This document shows positions 15,221-23,418 of a stretch of DNA of 30,455 bases, piece by piece (the stretch's first letter is position 1; each line of letters starts with the position of its first letter). The notes under the pieces were generated by a model, which did no database searches, was not told where the DNA came from, and saw only the letters and a list, made by a program, of their open reading frames with translations. This stretch comes from an uncultured Eubacteriales bacterium (GTDB lineage Bacteria; Bacillota; Clostridia; Oscillospirales; Acutalibacteraceae): assembly GCA_934486755.1 (NCBI GenBank), contig CAKSQT010000015.1:1-30455 (forward strand). Reading direction: 5' to 3'. A program made the translations under genes and the position numbers.

Positions 15221-15889
15221 CTAAATAAGGTACAATCCCGATTTAAGCACAACAAATCTGCAATCTGCCGCGCGGATATACTGGTAAACGGGTTCGTCAA
15301 AGGTTTCATAATCGAAAACGCTGTAAGAGTTAAGGTTTACCTGTATTAGCTTGTTGGAGCCGACGTTGCTTATCATAGCGTTATCGCCGTCAACAAACAT
15401 ATCGTTTGGTTTTGAAAACGGCGAACGCACGCCGCCTATCCGAAGTTCCTCACGCATAGTTGTAAGATTAAATTTCAAAATAACGTTGGATTCCGAATAG
15501 CACGCCCAAAGGGTATTTTTGTGCATAGCAATATCCGACGGCGCCTGATTGCGGTAACGCAGGTCGCCCGTCCAAACAGGTGTTGCGTCAACATCGGCAA
15601 GGCAAGCTCTTCCGTCAGGCTCCAACAAAAAGACCTTATTATTCGGAAGAATTATGGACTTTGTCATTATATAATTATCGCACAGAGCCGATATTGCCTT
15701 ATAATTATTTCCGAATTTTGTGAGCAGATAGATATTCTTTGCGACATCGGTAAATCTGCCGTTTTCAAACGAAATCATTTTATAGGCGACGACCACGCGT
15801 TCGTCTATCGTATCCTTGCAGTAGGAAAATATGATACCGTTTGAAAGCGGCATCATTTCATATACTTCCCCCGAAAATACCTTTTTCAT
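15221..15889 (-). CDS. Hypothetical protein with beta-propeller-like repeats
   Basis: This 222-aa protein has no catalytic motif that I recognise. Repeated short beta-strand stretches (NKVFLLEPDGRACLAD, NTLWACYSESNVILKFNL, NAMISNVGSNKLIQVNLN) look like blades of an NHL/SMP-30-type propeller; the length would give only about four or five blades, so it may be partial or pair with another copy. There is no signal peptide or membrane helix, hence it is probably cytosolic. Its ATG overlaps the stop of the methionine gamma-lyase-family gene by 4 nt. It is the last gene of a six-gene overlapping operon. Function is unknown. Confidence 0.75.
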   Translation of the reverse strand: MKKVFSGEVYEMMPLSNGIIFSYCKDTIDERVVVAYKMISFENGRFTDVAKNIYLLTKFGNNYKAISALCDNYIMTKSIILPNNKVFLLEPDGRACLADVDATPVWTGDLRYRNQAPSDIAMHKNTLWACYSESNVILKFNLTTMREELRIGGVRSPFSKPNDMFVDGDNAMISNVGSNKLIQVNLNSYSVFDYETFDEPVYQYIRAADCRFVVLKSGLYLI

Positions 15890-17172
15890 AAACCGACCCC
15901 CTGCAAAGCTCCCGCTTCGTACATTTTTTGCGCGCCGAGCAATATACCTGCGTGCGCGCTGTGAAAATTAATTCCGCCCTGCATCCAAGCGGCAAACGGC
16001 GGTCTTAACGGTCCGTCTGCCGAGAACTCGACCGACGAGCCCTGAGTGAACGCGCCAGCCGCCATTATAACCTTGTCGGTATAACCTGGCATATCCCAAG
16101 GCTCGGGAACAACGAAAGAGTCAACGGGCGCGCCCGACTGTATACCCTGACAGAAAGCTATAAGTCCCTCGGCGGTGTTTAGGGTAACGCACTGGACTAT
16201 ATCTCCCCTTTTTTCCTTGTAACACGGGGTGACGGCAAAGCCGAGCATTTCAAACAGAGCCGATGCGTAAACCGCTGTTTTCAGCGCCTCGCCCACCACG
16301 TGAGGAGCATTGAAAAGTCCTAAATAAAGCTCGCGGCTGTGACCGAGGGTAGCGCCTATTTCTCTGCCCACCCCCGCACAGGTAAGGCGGTGGGCGCATT
16401 TTTCTATAAGTTCGCGCTTGCCTGCAATATATCCGCCCGTAGGCGCAATACCGCCGCCAGGATTTTTTATAAGCGAGCCTGCTATAATATCCGCGCCGAC
16501 TTCAAGCGGTTCGCGCTTTTCGGTGAACTCACCGTAGCAGTTATCAACCATTATTACCGAATCGGGGCTTACCTCGCGCACATTTTTGCAAAGCGACTCA
16601 ATATCGCTGACGGTAAGGCTCGGTCTTAACGAATACCCTCTTGAACGCTGTATATAAGCCATTTTATAGTTATCGTTTTTGAGCACTTCGCGTATGGCTT
16701 CTATATCGGGGCGGCCATTTTCATCAAGCTCAACCTGATGATATTCAACGCCGAAATCGGCAAGAGAACCGTCGGTTACCTCGTCTATGCCGAAAACGCC
16801 TGTTATGGTGTCGTACGGTCTGCCCGTCAGACACAGCACCTTATCGCCAGGGCGCAATATTCCGAAAAGCGCAACGGTCAGCGTGTGCGTACCCGAAACA
16901 AAATTGTGGCGCATAAGTGCGTCCTCGGCACACATACAGTCCGCCATTACCTTTTCAAGCACCTCTCTGCCGCGGTCATCATAGCCGTAACCCGTGGTAC
17001 CAGCCATATACGCCTCGCTAACGCCGTTTTTTATAAAAGCCGAAAGCACCTTTAATTGGTTAAATTCAGCGGTATCTTCAATTTCGCCAAAGCGCTCACG
17101 GCAAAGGTCAAGCGCGCGCCTGTCAAGCTCGCAAAGCGCCGAATCAATATTAAAAAAGTTATTCACATTCAT
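15886..17172 (-). CDS. Methionine gamma-lyase-family PLP enzyme (YnbB/'aluminium resistance' type)
   Basis: This 428-aa fold-type I PLP protein matches the family named after methionine gamma-lyase or aluminium resistance (PF06838-like). Signatures are YGYDDRGREVLEKV, the cofactor-stacking region FVSGTHTLTVALFGILRPGD, D210 in IMVDNCYGEF, and the probable Schiff-base lysine K236 in GSLIKNPGGGIAPTGGYIAG. True activity of the family is poorly defined; C-S lyase activity on a sulfur amino acid is a reasonable inference. It overlaps the upstream GNAT-like gene by 14 nt and the downstream propeller-like gene by 4 nt. B. subtilis YnbB is a family member. Confidence 0.92.
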   Translation of the reverse strand: MNVNNFFNIDSALCELDRRALDLCRERFGEIEDTAEFNQLKVLSAFIKNGVSEAYMAGTTGYGYDDRGREVLEKVMADCMCAEDALMRHNFVSGTHTLTVALFGILRPGDKVLCLTGRPYDTITGVFGIDEVTDGSLADFGVEYHQVELDENGRPDIEAIREVLKNDNYKMAYIQRSRGYSLRPSLTVSDIESLCKNVREVSPDSVIMVDNCYGEFTEKREPLEVGADIIAGSLIKNPGGGIAPTGGYIAGKRELIEKCAHRLTCAGVGREIGATLGHSRELYLGLFNAPHVVGEALKTAVYASALFEMLGFAVTPCYKEKRGDIVQCVTLNTAEGLIAFCQGIQSGAPVDSFVVPEPWDMPGYTDKVIMAAGAFTQGSSVEFSADGPLRPPFAAWMQGGINFHSAHAGILLGAQKMYEAGALQGVGL

Positions 17173-17851
17173 CTGTTTTCACCCAACTGCCGACCTCGTA
17201 AAGTCGGCAAAATCCGTATTTTTCGTAAAATCCCGTTATATTTTCGCGGCAGTATGCCAACACTCTTTGTCCACGGCTTTTTTGAAGCGCCGCGGTAAGA
17301 GCCAAACCGCCGTAGCCTTTTTGCAGGCTCGCTATTCCGTTTAACAGCGCATATCCGCCGCTTTTTAACCAGACAGCCGCGCATTTATCCTTTAACGCAA
17401 AGCTGTCAAGCAGTCCGCGGTTTTTCCGCCTGCAATAATCGGTTGCAAAATGCCCGTATTCGGGCAGATACAGCCCCGCTTTAAAAAATATATCATAAAT
17501 TTCCTTGCTTGAAAGCCCGTCTCCCTTTGTTTCGCCGCTGTTTTCAGGACTTGCTGCCATAACGCAAGCCGTACCGAACGGAGTTAAACCGATTTTTTCA
17601 AGGGTTTCACTATCGCTGAACACACTGCTCGGAGCAAGCATATTCACGAACTGCGCAAGCTCGTCCGTATCGGCGCCGTTGTTCCAAACGGTCATATCGG
17701 AGTCCGCCATTGATATAAAAGCGCGCCCGTTATCCTGCTCCCAGAACATAACCGACCCGTCTGACGGGTAGCACTCGAAAAGACCGCGTATTTTTATAAG
17801 CTCCGCCCTGTCGCAAAACACCGACGGTATATTTTCGGCAACCCTTATCAT
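17159..17851 (-). CDS. GNAT-like acetyltransferase-related protein
   Basis: This 230-aa protein has a divergent N-terminal half and a C-terminal GNAT-like half. The sequence GGYALLNGIASLQKGYGGLALTAAL resembles the CoA-binding beta4-alpha3 region (usually Q/R-x-x-G-x-G/A), and FYEKYGFCRLYEVGSW is the typical terminal GNAT motif. The CoA loop is degenerate (QKGYGG), so activity is uncertain and the substrate unknown. The ATG overlaps the upstream M42 stop (ATGA), and its own end overlaps the next gene by 14 nt. Fixed coupling to a peptidase and a PLP enzyme suggests amino-acid or peptide metabolism, as inference. Confidence 0.78.
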   Translation of the reverse strand: MIRVAENIPSVFCDRAELIKIRGLFECYPSDGSVMFWEQDNGRAFISMADSDMTVWNNGADTDELAQFVNMLAPSSVFSDSETLEKIGLTPFGTACVMAASPENSGETKGDGLSSKEIYDIFFKAGLYLPEYGHFATDYCRRKNRGLLDSFALKDKCAAVWLKSGGYALLNGIASLQKGYGGLALTAALQKSRGQRVLAYCRENITGFYEKYGFCRLYEVGSWVKTDECE

Positions 17852-18858
17852 TCCGCTTTTTCGCCGCAGATACCGTTTATCATATATCTTGCAAGATTAT
17901 ATGCCGACTCAATATCCGTTTTATCGGCAACGCAGGAAGCCGAATGAATATAGCGGCACGGCACCGAAATTGCAAGCGTTCTCACACCGCCGCGGCTTAA
18001 ATGCACAGCGCCCGAATTGTTGCCGCCTGCAACGGCGCGCTTAGGCTGGCACTTTATACCGCTTGAAAGCGCATAATCGTAATATTTCCTGTCATAAACG
18101 GTCGCGTTGTCCATAAAGGACACCGCCGCGCCGTCACCGAGACAGCACACCTGTTTTTCGGCGCAAACGCCCGAAATATCGGCGGCGGTAGTGGCTTCAA
18201 GCACTATCGCGCTGTCTGGGTCAAGCGAATAAGCGGCGGTCTTTGCGCCGCGAAGCCCTATTTCCTCCTGAACCGAGAAGGACGCGTCAAAATCATAGTC
18301 GCTTTCTTCCTTTAAAAGCCTTATCAGTATAGCACAGCCTGCGCGGTCGTCAATGGCTTTTGAAATTATTTTATCGCCCGTATCCTCAAATTTTCCGCAC
18401 ATAACGGCGCGGTCGCCCACCGTTACCGCTTTCAGCGCCTGCTCTTTATTCAAAGCGCCTATATCTATATAAAGGCTGTTCACATCGGGCAGTTTTTTAG
18501 CCTCGTCACCCTTTGAAAGATGTATCGGTCTGCAACCGATAACGCCGTTTATCTTACCGTTTATGCGAACGCGTCTTGCGAGAAGAACCGCGGTTTCAAT
18601 GCCGCCGACGGTTTTGAATTTTAAAAATCCGTCCTCGGTAATATCGGTGATAATAAGCCCCACCTCGTCGGTATGAGCGTCAACCAGCAGCCGCCTTTCG
18701 GAGCGGTTTTTGCCCTTTTTGTGAACCAATATATTGCCGAGCGCGTCAACTTTGTATTCGCAATGCCCCTCTATCTCGGATATTATAAAATCACGGACGG
18801 CGTTTTCATCGCCCGAAGTTCCGTCAAGCTCGCACAGCTTTTTTAAAAGCTCAATCAC
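17848..18858 (-). CDS. M42-family metallo-aminopeptidase (second of tandem pair)
   Basis: This 336-aa M42 (glutamyl aminopeptidase/PepA-like) enzyme forms large TET-type shells in characterised members (family knowledge). Metal and catalytic residues are visible: H62 and D64 in VDAHTDEVG, the bridging Asp in AIDDRAG, the Glu-Glu pair in VQEEIGLRGAK, an acidic residue in VLEATTAAD, and the last His in CRYIHSASC. GTG 18858 is preferred: GGGAGG lies 8 nt upstream and the start fits the family; a longer frame to 18891 adds 11 residues without support. It overlaps the paralog upstream by 8 nt. The two paralogs may have different specificities. Confidence 0.94.
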   Translation of the reverse strand: MIELLKKLCELDGTSGDENAVRDFIISEIEGHCEYKVDALGNILVHKKGKNRSERRLLVDAHTDEVGLIITDITEDGFLKFKTVGGIETAVLLARRVRINGKINGVIGCRPIHLSKGDEAKKLPDVNSLYIDIGALNKEQALKAVTVGDRAVMCGKFEDTGDKIISKAIDDRAGCAILIRLLKEESDYDFDASFSVQEEIGLRGAKTAAYSLDPDSAIVLEATTAADISGVCAEKQVCCLGDGAAVSFMDNATVYDRKYYDYALSSGIKCQPKRAVAGGNNSGAVHLSRGGVRTLAISVPCRYIHSASCVADKTDIESAYNLARYMINGICGEKAE

Positions 18859-19864
18859 CGAGAACACCTCCCGAAAGGATATACTTTTCAAGAATGTCGC
18901 AGACGTTCGCTATATCGCGCACATCGACAAGCTCCGCACCCGTGTGCATATTCCTGAGCGGTATGGACACTATTCCCGTGCGCACTCCGCCCTTGGTGAC
19001 CGATATAACATCGCCGTTTGTGCCTGTTCTGCCGCCCATTACTTCGGTTTGATATTCGTTCCCGAGTTCTTCGGCGCACTCGCAGAGCCTGCGGCTTATT
19101 TCTTTATCCAAAACGGGAGAAATGCCTATCATCGCGCCGTGGGACACCTTACCGCAGTCGTCAGGTGAAATATCGGGTCCGTCGCCGAAGCTGACGTCTA
19201 TCGCTATCGCCTCGTCGGGTTCTACCGAGAATGTAGCTGTTTTCGACCCTCTCAGTCCCAGCTCCTCGCCGTCGCTCAATACAAACGCAACATTGTGCGG
19301 GAGCTTTTTATCGGAAAGCCGCTCGGCAAGCTCCAACAGGCAGACAACGCCTGCGCGGTCGTCAAGCGATTTACCCGTAACTATGCTTTCAAAAAGGCTC
19401 GCGGGCTGTACGTCGTAGGTCACATAGTCGCCGACCGACACAATTTCCTTCGCTTTTGAGCCGAGAGCAGTATCTATCTTTAATTTGGAAATATCGTCAT
19501 ACTCGGCTTCACCGCTTGAAAGGTGCGGCGGAGTACTGCAAAAAACCGCTTTAATATCACGCTTGCCGTGAACGGTAACCCTTGCCGCGGGGAGCGTTCT
19601 TAAATCAATACCGCCCGATTTTGCAACGGTGATAAACCCGCCGTCATCAACATCGGTGACTATCATTGCAACCTCGTCAATATGCGCGTCAAGCATTAAA
19701 GTCTTGTCCGACGCGCCTTTAATAAGGCCGATAACGGTAAGGTTATCGGTCTTTTCGGTGCGAGCGTATTTTGAAAGTATTTCGTAGGCTGTGTCGGCCG
19801 CCGTCTTCACCGTTCCGACGGCAGATTGCTCCGACAAGCGCATAAGAGTTTCCTTAATATCCAT
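18851..19864 (-). CDS. M42-family metallo-aminopeptidase (first of tandem pair)
   Basis: This 337-aa paralog of the following gene has H61 and D63 in LDAHIDEVAM, SLDDRAGVV, the catalytic pair in SDGEELGLRGSK, IDVSFGDGPD as metal ligand region, and PLRNMHTGAE with the last histidine. The fold is complete. Its ATG shares one base with the murD stop (TAATG). Sequence similarity to the second copy is clear in motifs but low elsewhere, so the duplication is old. It probably trims N-terminal residues from cytosolic peptides. Confidence 0.93.
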   Translation of the reverse strand: MDIKETLMRLSEQSAVGTVKTAADTAYEILSKYARTEKTDNLTVIGLIKGASDKTLMLDAHIDEVAMIVTDVDDGGFITVAKSGGIDLRTLPAARVTVHGKRDIKAVFCSTPPHLSSGEAEYDDISKLKIDTALGSKAKEIVSVGDYVTYDVQPASLFESIVTGKSLDDRAGVVCLLELAERLSDKKLPHNVAFVLSDGEELGLRGSKTATFSVEPDEAIAIDVSFGDGPDISPDDCGKVSHGAMIGISPVLDKEISRRLCECAEELGNEYQTEVMGGRTGTNGDVISVTKGGVRTGIVSIPLRNMHTGAELVDVRDIANVCDILEKYILSGGVLGD

Positions 19865-21243
19865 TATAGCTTATTTACCAATTCCTTGAAATGATTTCCG
19901 CGCGCCATAAAGTTCGGGAAAGCGTCAAAACTCGCGCAGGCAGGGCTTAAAGTAACAATATCGCCGCTTACCGCGTTTTTGTGTGCCTCTGATACCGCTT
20001 CGTCAATATCCTTTACGCGGATTATTTCGGGTACGCCGTTGTAATTTCTGTCGGCGCGAACCGCCTTTTCAATTTTATCGGCAGTATTGCCGCAGAGATA
20101 AAGCGTTTTCACCCTGTCAATTATATACGGCACCATAGGTTCAAACGGGATATGCTTATCATATCCGCCAGCGATAAGAATTACCTTTTGGTCAAAGGCT
20201 TTAAGTCCCGCTATTGTTCTTGTGGGGCTTGAAGCGATAGAATCGTTAAAGTATTTAACGCCGTTTACCTCGCGCACAAACTCAATGCGGTGTTCAACGC
20301 CCGTGAACTCCTCCGCTACCTTGCGTATAGTATCAACGCCGACATATCCCCAAACCGCGGAAATAGCGGCAAGATAGTTGGCAACGTTGTGGTCGCCCAA
20401 AACGGTTATTTCACTGCGGTGCATCACGGGAACGTCAATTCCCCTGTAAGCCATGTGCAAAGTACCGTCGGTATCCAGCCACGCGCCGTTTTTAAGCGGT
20501 TTTTCCATACTGAAACTGAGCGACTGCCCCCTGACGTATTTTGAAAAACTTTTGGTTATATCATTGTCCGCGTTAAGAACGGTGCGGGAAAAGGCGTTTT
20601 GATGAAGAAGAATGTTTTTCTTGGCTTCAACATATTCGTCCATATCCTTGTGAATATCAAGGTGATTGGGCGCAACGTTGGTCACTACCGCTATGTCGGG
20701 GCTTTTGCGCATTGAAATAAGCTGGAACGACGAAAGCTCGACAACCACGAAATCGTCGGCAGTTACCTCCTCGATGATCGGCAGTAAGGGCTTGCCTATA
20801 TTGCCGCCGACAAATACCTTTTTGCCCTCTTTTTCAAGCATTTTGGCAATAAGGGTTGTCGTGGTGGTCTTGCCGTCCGACCCTGTTACCGCAAAAATCG
20901 TCGCGGGGCAAAGGTCAAAGAATACCTCCATTTCGCTCGTCACGGCGATACCGCGTTTGCGCGCCGCTTCAAGCTCGGGAAGATTAAAGCTCATACCAGG
21001 GGTGCGAAATATTATATCCACTTCAAGCCTGTCAAGATACCCCTCGCCCAAACGGAGAACGGCGCCCGCGGCTTCTATTCTGTCAGCAAGCTCGCCTATC
21101 TGCTCGCGCGAACGGCGGTCGCAGGCGTATACCCGCGCGCCCTTTGAAAGAAAGTCAAGTATAAGCGGAGTGTTGCTCACACCGATACCGCACATTGCTA
21201 TTTTCTTACCCTTTATTTGTTCAAAAAATTGTTTACAATCCAA
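19864..21243 (-). CDS. murD: UDP-N-acetylmuramoyl-L-alanine--D-glutamate ligase
   Basis: This cytoplasmic Mur ligase adds D-glutamate to UDP-MurNAc-L-Ala. It has an N-terminal Rossmann-like domain (IAMCGIGVSNTPLI), the P-loop GSDGKTTTT (K125), VELSSFQL, TNVAPNHLDIH, the HRIEFV motif, and the C-terminal NDSIASSPTRTIAGL with LSPACASFDAFPNF, the last strongly MurD-specific. TTG 21243 is preferred, giving 459 aa, because a G-rich stretch (GGGGG) is spaced about 8 nt before it; TTG 21258 would add five residues. Length is normal for MurD. It heads a six-gene operon in which all junctions overlap. It is unusual that murD lies apart from other division and cell-wall genes. Confidence 0.95.
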   Translation of the reverse strand: MDCKQFFEQIKGKKIAMCGIGVSNTPLILDFLSKGARVYACDRRSREQIGELADRIEAAGAVLRLGEGYLDRLEVDIIFRTPGMSFNLPELEAARKRGIAVTSEMEVFFDLCPATIFAVTGSDGKTTTTTLIAKMLEKEGKKVFVGGNIGKPLLPIIEEVTADDFVVVELSSFQLISMRKSPDIAVVTNVAPNHLDIHKDMDEYVEAKKNILLHQNAFSRTVLNADNDITKSFSKYVRGQSLSFSMEKPLKNGAWLDTDGTLHMAYRGIDVPVMHRSEITVLGDHNVANYLAAISAVWGYVGVDTIRKVAEEFTGVEHRIEFVREVNGVKYFNDSIASSPTRTIAGLKAFDQKVILIAGGYDKHIPFEPMVPYIIDRVKTLYLCGNTADKIEKAVRADRNYNGVPEIIRVKDIDEAVSEAHKNAVSGDIVTLSPACASFDAFPNFMARGNHFKELVNKL

Positions 21244-21282
21244 TCTGACTGCCCCCAAACAAGCGTATATATTAACACTAAT

Positions 21283-21311
21283 ATTATACTTATATTAGGC
21301 GGAAATATCAA
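21283..21311 (-). promoter_or_regulatory. Sigma-A promoter of the murD operon
   Basis: On the minus strand TTGATA (21311-21306) and a perfect TATAAT (21288-21283) are separated by 17 bp. The predicted start near 21276 leaves a leader of about 33 nt before TTG 21243. Confidence 0.75.
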
Positions 21312-21385
21312 CCTTTATATACAAATTGCAAAACCTGCCGCGGTTTGCCCGCCCGACTGAATTTGCCCCGCCTATCAATATTGGT

Positions 21386-22642
21386 TTATTTGTGCCTTTT
21401 TTCAACATCTGAGAACGCGTCCTCCGCAATCTCAACGGCAAGACGGACATCGTCGTCGGTAATAGCCGCGTTCATAAAGTGGTTGTGGTGGGAGGTTATA
21501 AACAAGCCTCTTGCCACACACTCGGCAACCCATTCCTGATGAAGCATGAGGCTGTCGTCATTCGCTATTCGCAGATAGAACAGCGCAGGCTCGCCCGACA
21601 CAACAAGGTCAAAGCCGTGTTCGGCGGCGGCCTTTTTAAAGCCGTCGGTCAGCTTTTCGCCCGTTTTTCTAAACAGGGTCGGCGTGTCAAGCTCCTTCAT
21701 TTTGTTTATGCAGGCAATGCACGCAGCGAACGGCACGGCGCTCATCCAATACGAGCCTGTAAACGACAGCGAAGAAGCGGTCGCTTTCAAATGCTCACCT
21801 CCGCAGGCGGCGGACATATTATATCCGTTTGCAAGCGCCTTGCAGAAGCAGATTATATCCGCTTTAAAGCCGTAATAATGGTCGCTTCCCGCAAGGTCAA
21901 GGCGGAAGCCTGCGCGCACATCGTCAATTATAAGGAGCATACCATGCTTGTCGCAAAACTCTCTTACCTTTCGCCAGCTTTCGCGGTCGGCGCACTTGTT
22001 ATCGTAGAAATTTCCGTGGTCGTAGGGCTGCGCTATCAACGCGGCAACGTCGCCGCCGCATTCGTCATAAGCCGCCTGCATAGCGTCAATATCAAACCAA
22101 GGAAGAACAACGTTGTTTTTTACGTCGTCGGGCAGTATTCCCGGATAGTCGGCTTTCATTGCCCATTGGTCGTTGCCGTGGTAATATCCGTTGAAGAAGA
22201 ACAGCTTTTTCTTGCCCGTAAACGCTCTCGCGCAGAGAACGGCAAAGGTCGTAGCGTCGGTTCCGTTCTTCATAAAATACGCCCAATCGGCGCAGGCAAC
22301 GGTATCGGTAAGCAGCTCGGCGCACTCGACCATTTTATACGACGGCGCAGTGGTACAGTTGCCGTACTGCATTTGTTTGAGTGCCGCCGCGTCAACGTCG
22401 GGGTCGCGGTAGCCGAGTACGTTCGGACCGTAAGCGCACATAAGGTCAAGATAACGGTTGCCGTCCATATCCCAAAAATAAGTGCCCTCAGCCTTAGAGC
22501 TTATAAGCGGCCAGTTTTCAAGCGGAAGAAACAGTCCCTCCGACGGGCCGAGATGCCCGTATACGCCCGAGGGGATAACCTTTAAAGCGCGGTCGAACCA
22601 CTCGCGGCTTTTTGTATGTTCATATTTAGGAAATTTACTCAT
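21386..22642 (-). CDS. Class-III PLP aminotransferase (glutamate-1-semialdehyde aminomutase-like)
   Basis: This 418-aa fold-type I PLP enzyme resembles HemL and related class-III aminotransferases. It has FWDMDGNRYLDL, the cofactor phosphate site MKNGTDATTFAVL, the YYHGNDQWAM segment, D240 in IIDDVRAGFR (pyridine nitrogen contact) and the Schiff-base lysine K268 in CFCKALANGYN. No haem-biosynthesis gene is nearby, so true glutamate-semialdehyde activity is doubtful; an amino-sugar or amino-acid mutase or transaminase is equally possible. AGGAGG is best spaced for ATG 22642; a GTG directly before it is too close. It follows the SCP2-like gene by about 11 nt in one operon. Confidence 0.9.
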   Translation of the reverse strand: MSKFPKYEHTKSREWFDRALKVIPSGVYGHLGPSEGLFLPLENWPLISSKAEGTYFWDMDGNRYLDLMCAYGPNVLGYRDPDVDAAALKQMQYGNCTTAPSYKMVECAELLTDTVACADWAYFMKNGTDATTFAVLCARAFTGKKKLFFFNGYYHGNDQWAMKADYPGILPDDVKNNVVLPWFDIDAMQAAYDECGGDVAALIAQPYDHGNFYDNKCADRESWRKVREFCDKHGMLLIIDDVRAGFRLDLAGSDHYYGFKADIICFCKALANGYNMSAACGGEHLKATASSLSFTGSYWMSAVPFAACIACINKMKELDTPTLFRKTGEKLTDGFKKAAAEHGFDLVVSGEPALFYLRIANDDSLMLHQEWVAECVARGLFITSHHNHFMNAAITDDDVRLAVEIAEDAFSDVEKRHK

Positions 22643-22653
22643 CACGATACCTC

Positions 22654-23418
22654 CTATCCCAGATAGACCGCAACTCTGTCAAGTATGCGGTTGACGTTAT
22701 CTACCATCGACAACATTCCCGCAAGGCGTATGTTGCCCTTGCACATTTCATTTATTGTTGAGACCTTGCCCGCGAAAAGTCCGTTCGCAAGTTCAAGTGT
22801 CGCAAACTCCATAATAGCGCGGGGGTTTTCTGCTTGACGTTTCACAGTTGTAAAGCGGTGATCCTTGACCGACACCGTGATATGCACGCTGTCCTTTATT
22901 CCAAGCGATATTTCGCCGTCCACCGTGTTATGCGCCGAGATTTTTGAAATGCTGTCGTTGTTCGCAAGTGCAGATATTGCGCCCGCTATCGTATACAGAG
23001 TAAGCAGCGTGCTTTCTTCAAAGAATTTCGGGTCCTTTAAATCCCCGTCGGACGGCTTTAAAAGCACCGTCAGCCTGTCGGTCAGCTTTGTGAACTGCCC
23101 CGTGAGAAAACCCAAAAGCGTGGGTATTCCCTTTACGGGAAGACCGGTCTTGCCCTCGTTTATCATAGTGTTGAATTTTTCGGGCGAAGCAAAATTCATC
23201 TTGCAGTTGCAGTCTGCGCTGCCCTCGGTCATTTTACAGCCGTTCTTTGAAAAGTTAAATGTGCAGCAGGGACCTCCCTTAACGTCAAAGCAAATTTTAA
23301 CTTCTTTTTTGAGCGAGCCTAAAATTTCCTTTGCGGTGCTGTCCAGCTCGCAAAGATTTTCAAGAGTACCCAAAACACCGTACATATTTACGTACGCAAG
23401 AGCTTTTTGTTCTGTCAT
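22654..23418 (-). CDS. SCP2 sterol-carrier-like domain protein
   Basis: This 254-aa protein resembles SCP2-type lipid-binding proteins. The segment NCKMNFASPEKFNTMINEGKTG (start NCKMNFASPEKF), followed by PVKGIPTLLGFL, fits the family core, and the C-terminal half (FATLELANGLFAGKVSTINEM) looks like a second, degenerate SCP2 unit. Five cysteines cluster in residues about 51-72 (GGPCCTF, NGCKM, ADCNCKM), which is unusual for a plain lipid carrier and might bind a metal. GGAGG lies before the ATG. It overlaps the YfbR-like gene by 4 nt and precedes the aminotransferase. It may present a hydrophobic substrate to that enzyme, but this is speculation. Confidence 0.72.
   Translation of the reverse strand: MTEQKALAYVNMYGVLGTLENLCELDSTAKEILGSLKKEVKICFDVKGGPCCTFNFSKNGCKMTEGSADCNCKMNFASPEKFNTMINEGKTGLPVKGIPTLLGFLTGQFTKLTDRLTVLLKPSDGDLKDPKFFEESTLLTLYTIAGAISALANNDSISKISAHNTVDGEISLGIKDSVHITVSVKDHRFTTVKRQAENPRAIMEFATLELANGLFAGKVSTINEMCKGNIRLAGMLSMVDNVNRILDRVAVYLG

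Noticed and set aside
21327..21347. Weak hairpin (GCAAA...TTTGC) as terminator of the aminotransferase operon
   Set aside because: The stem is short with a bulge, and the T-run is interrupted; support is too weak to list as a feature.
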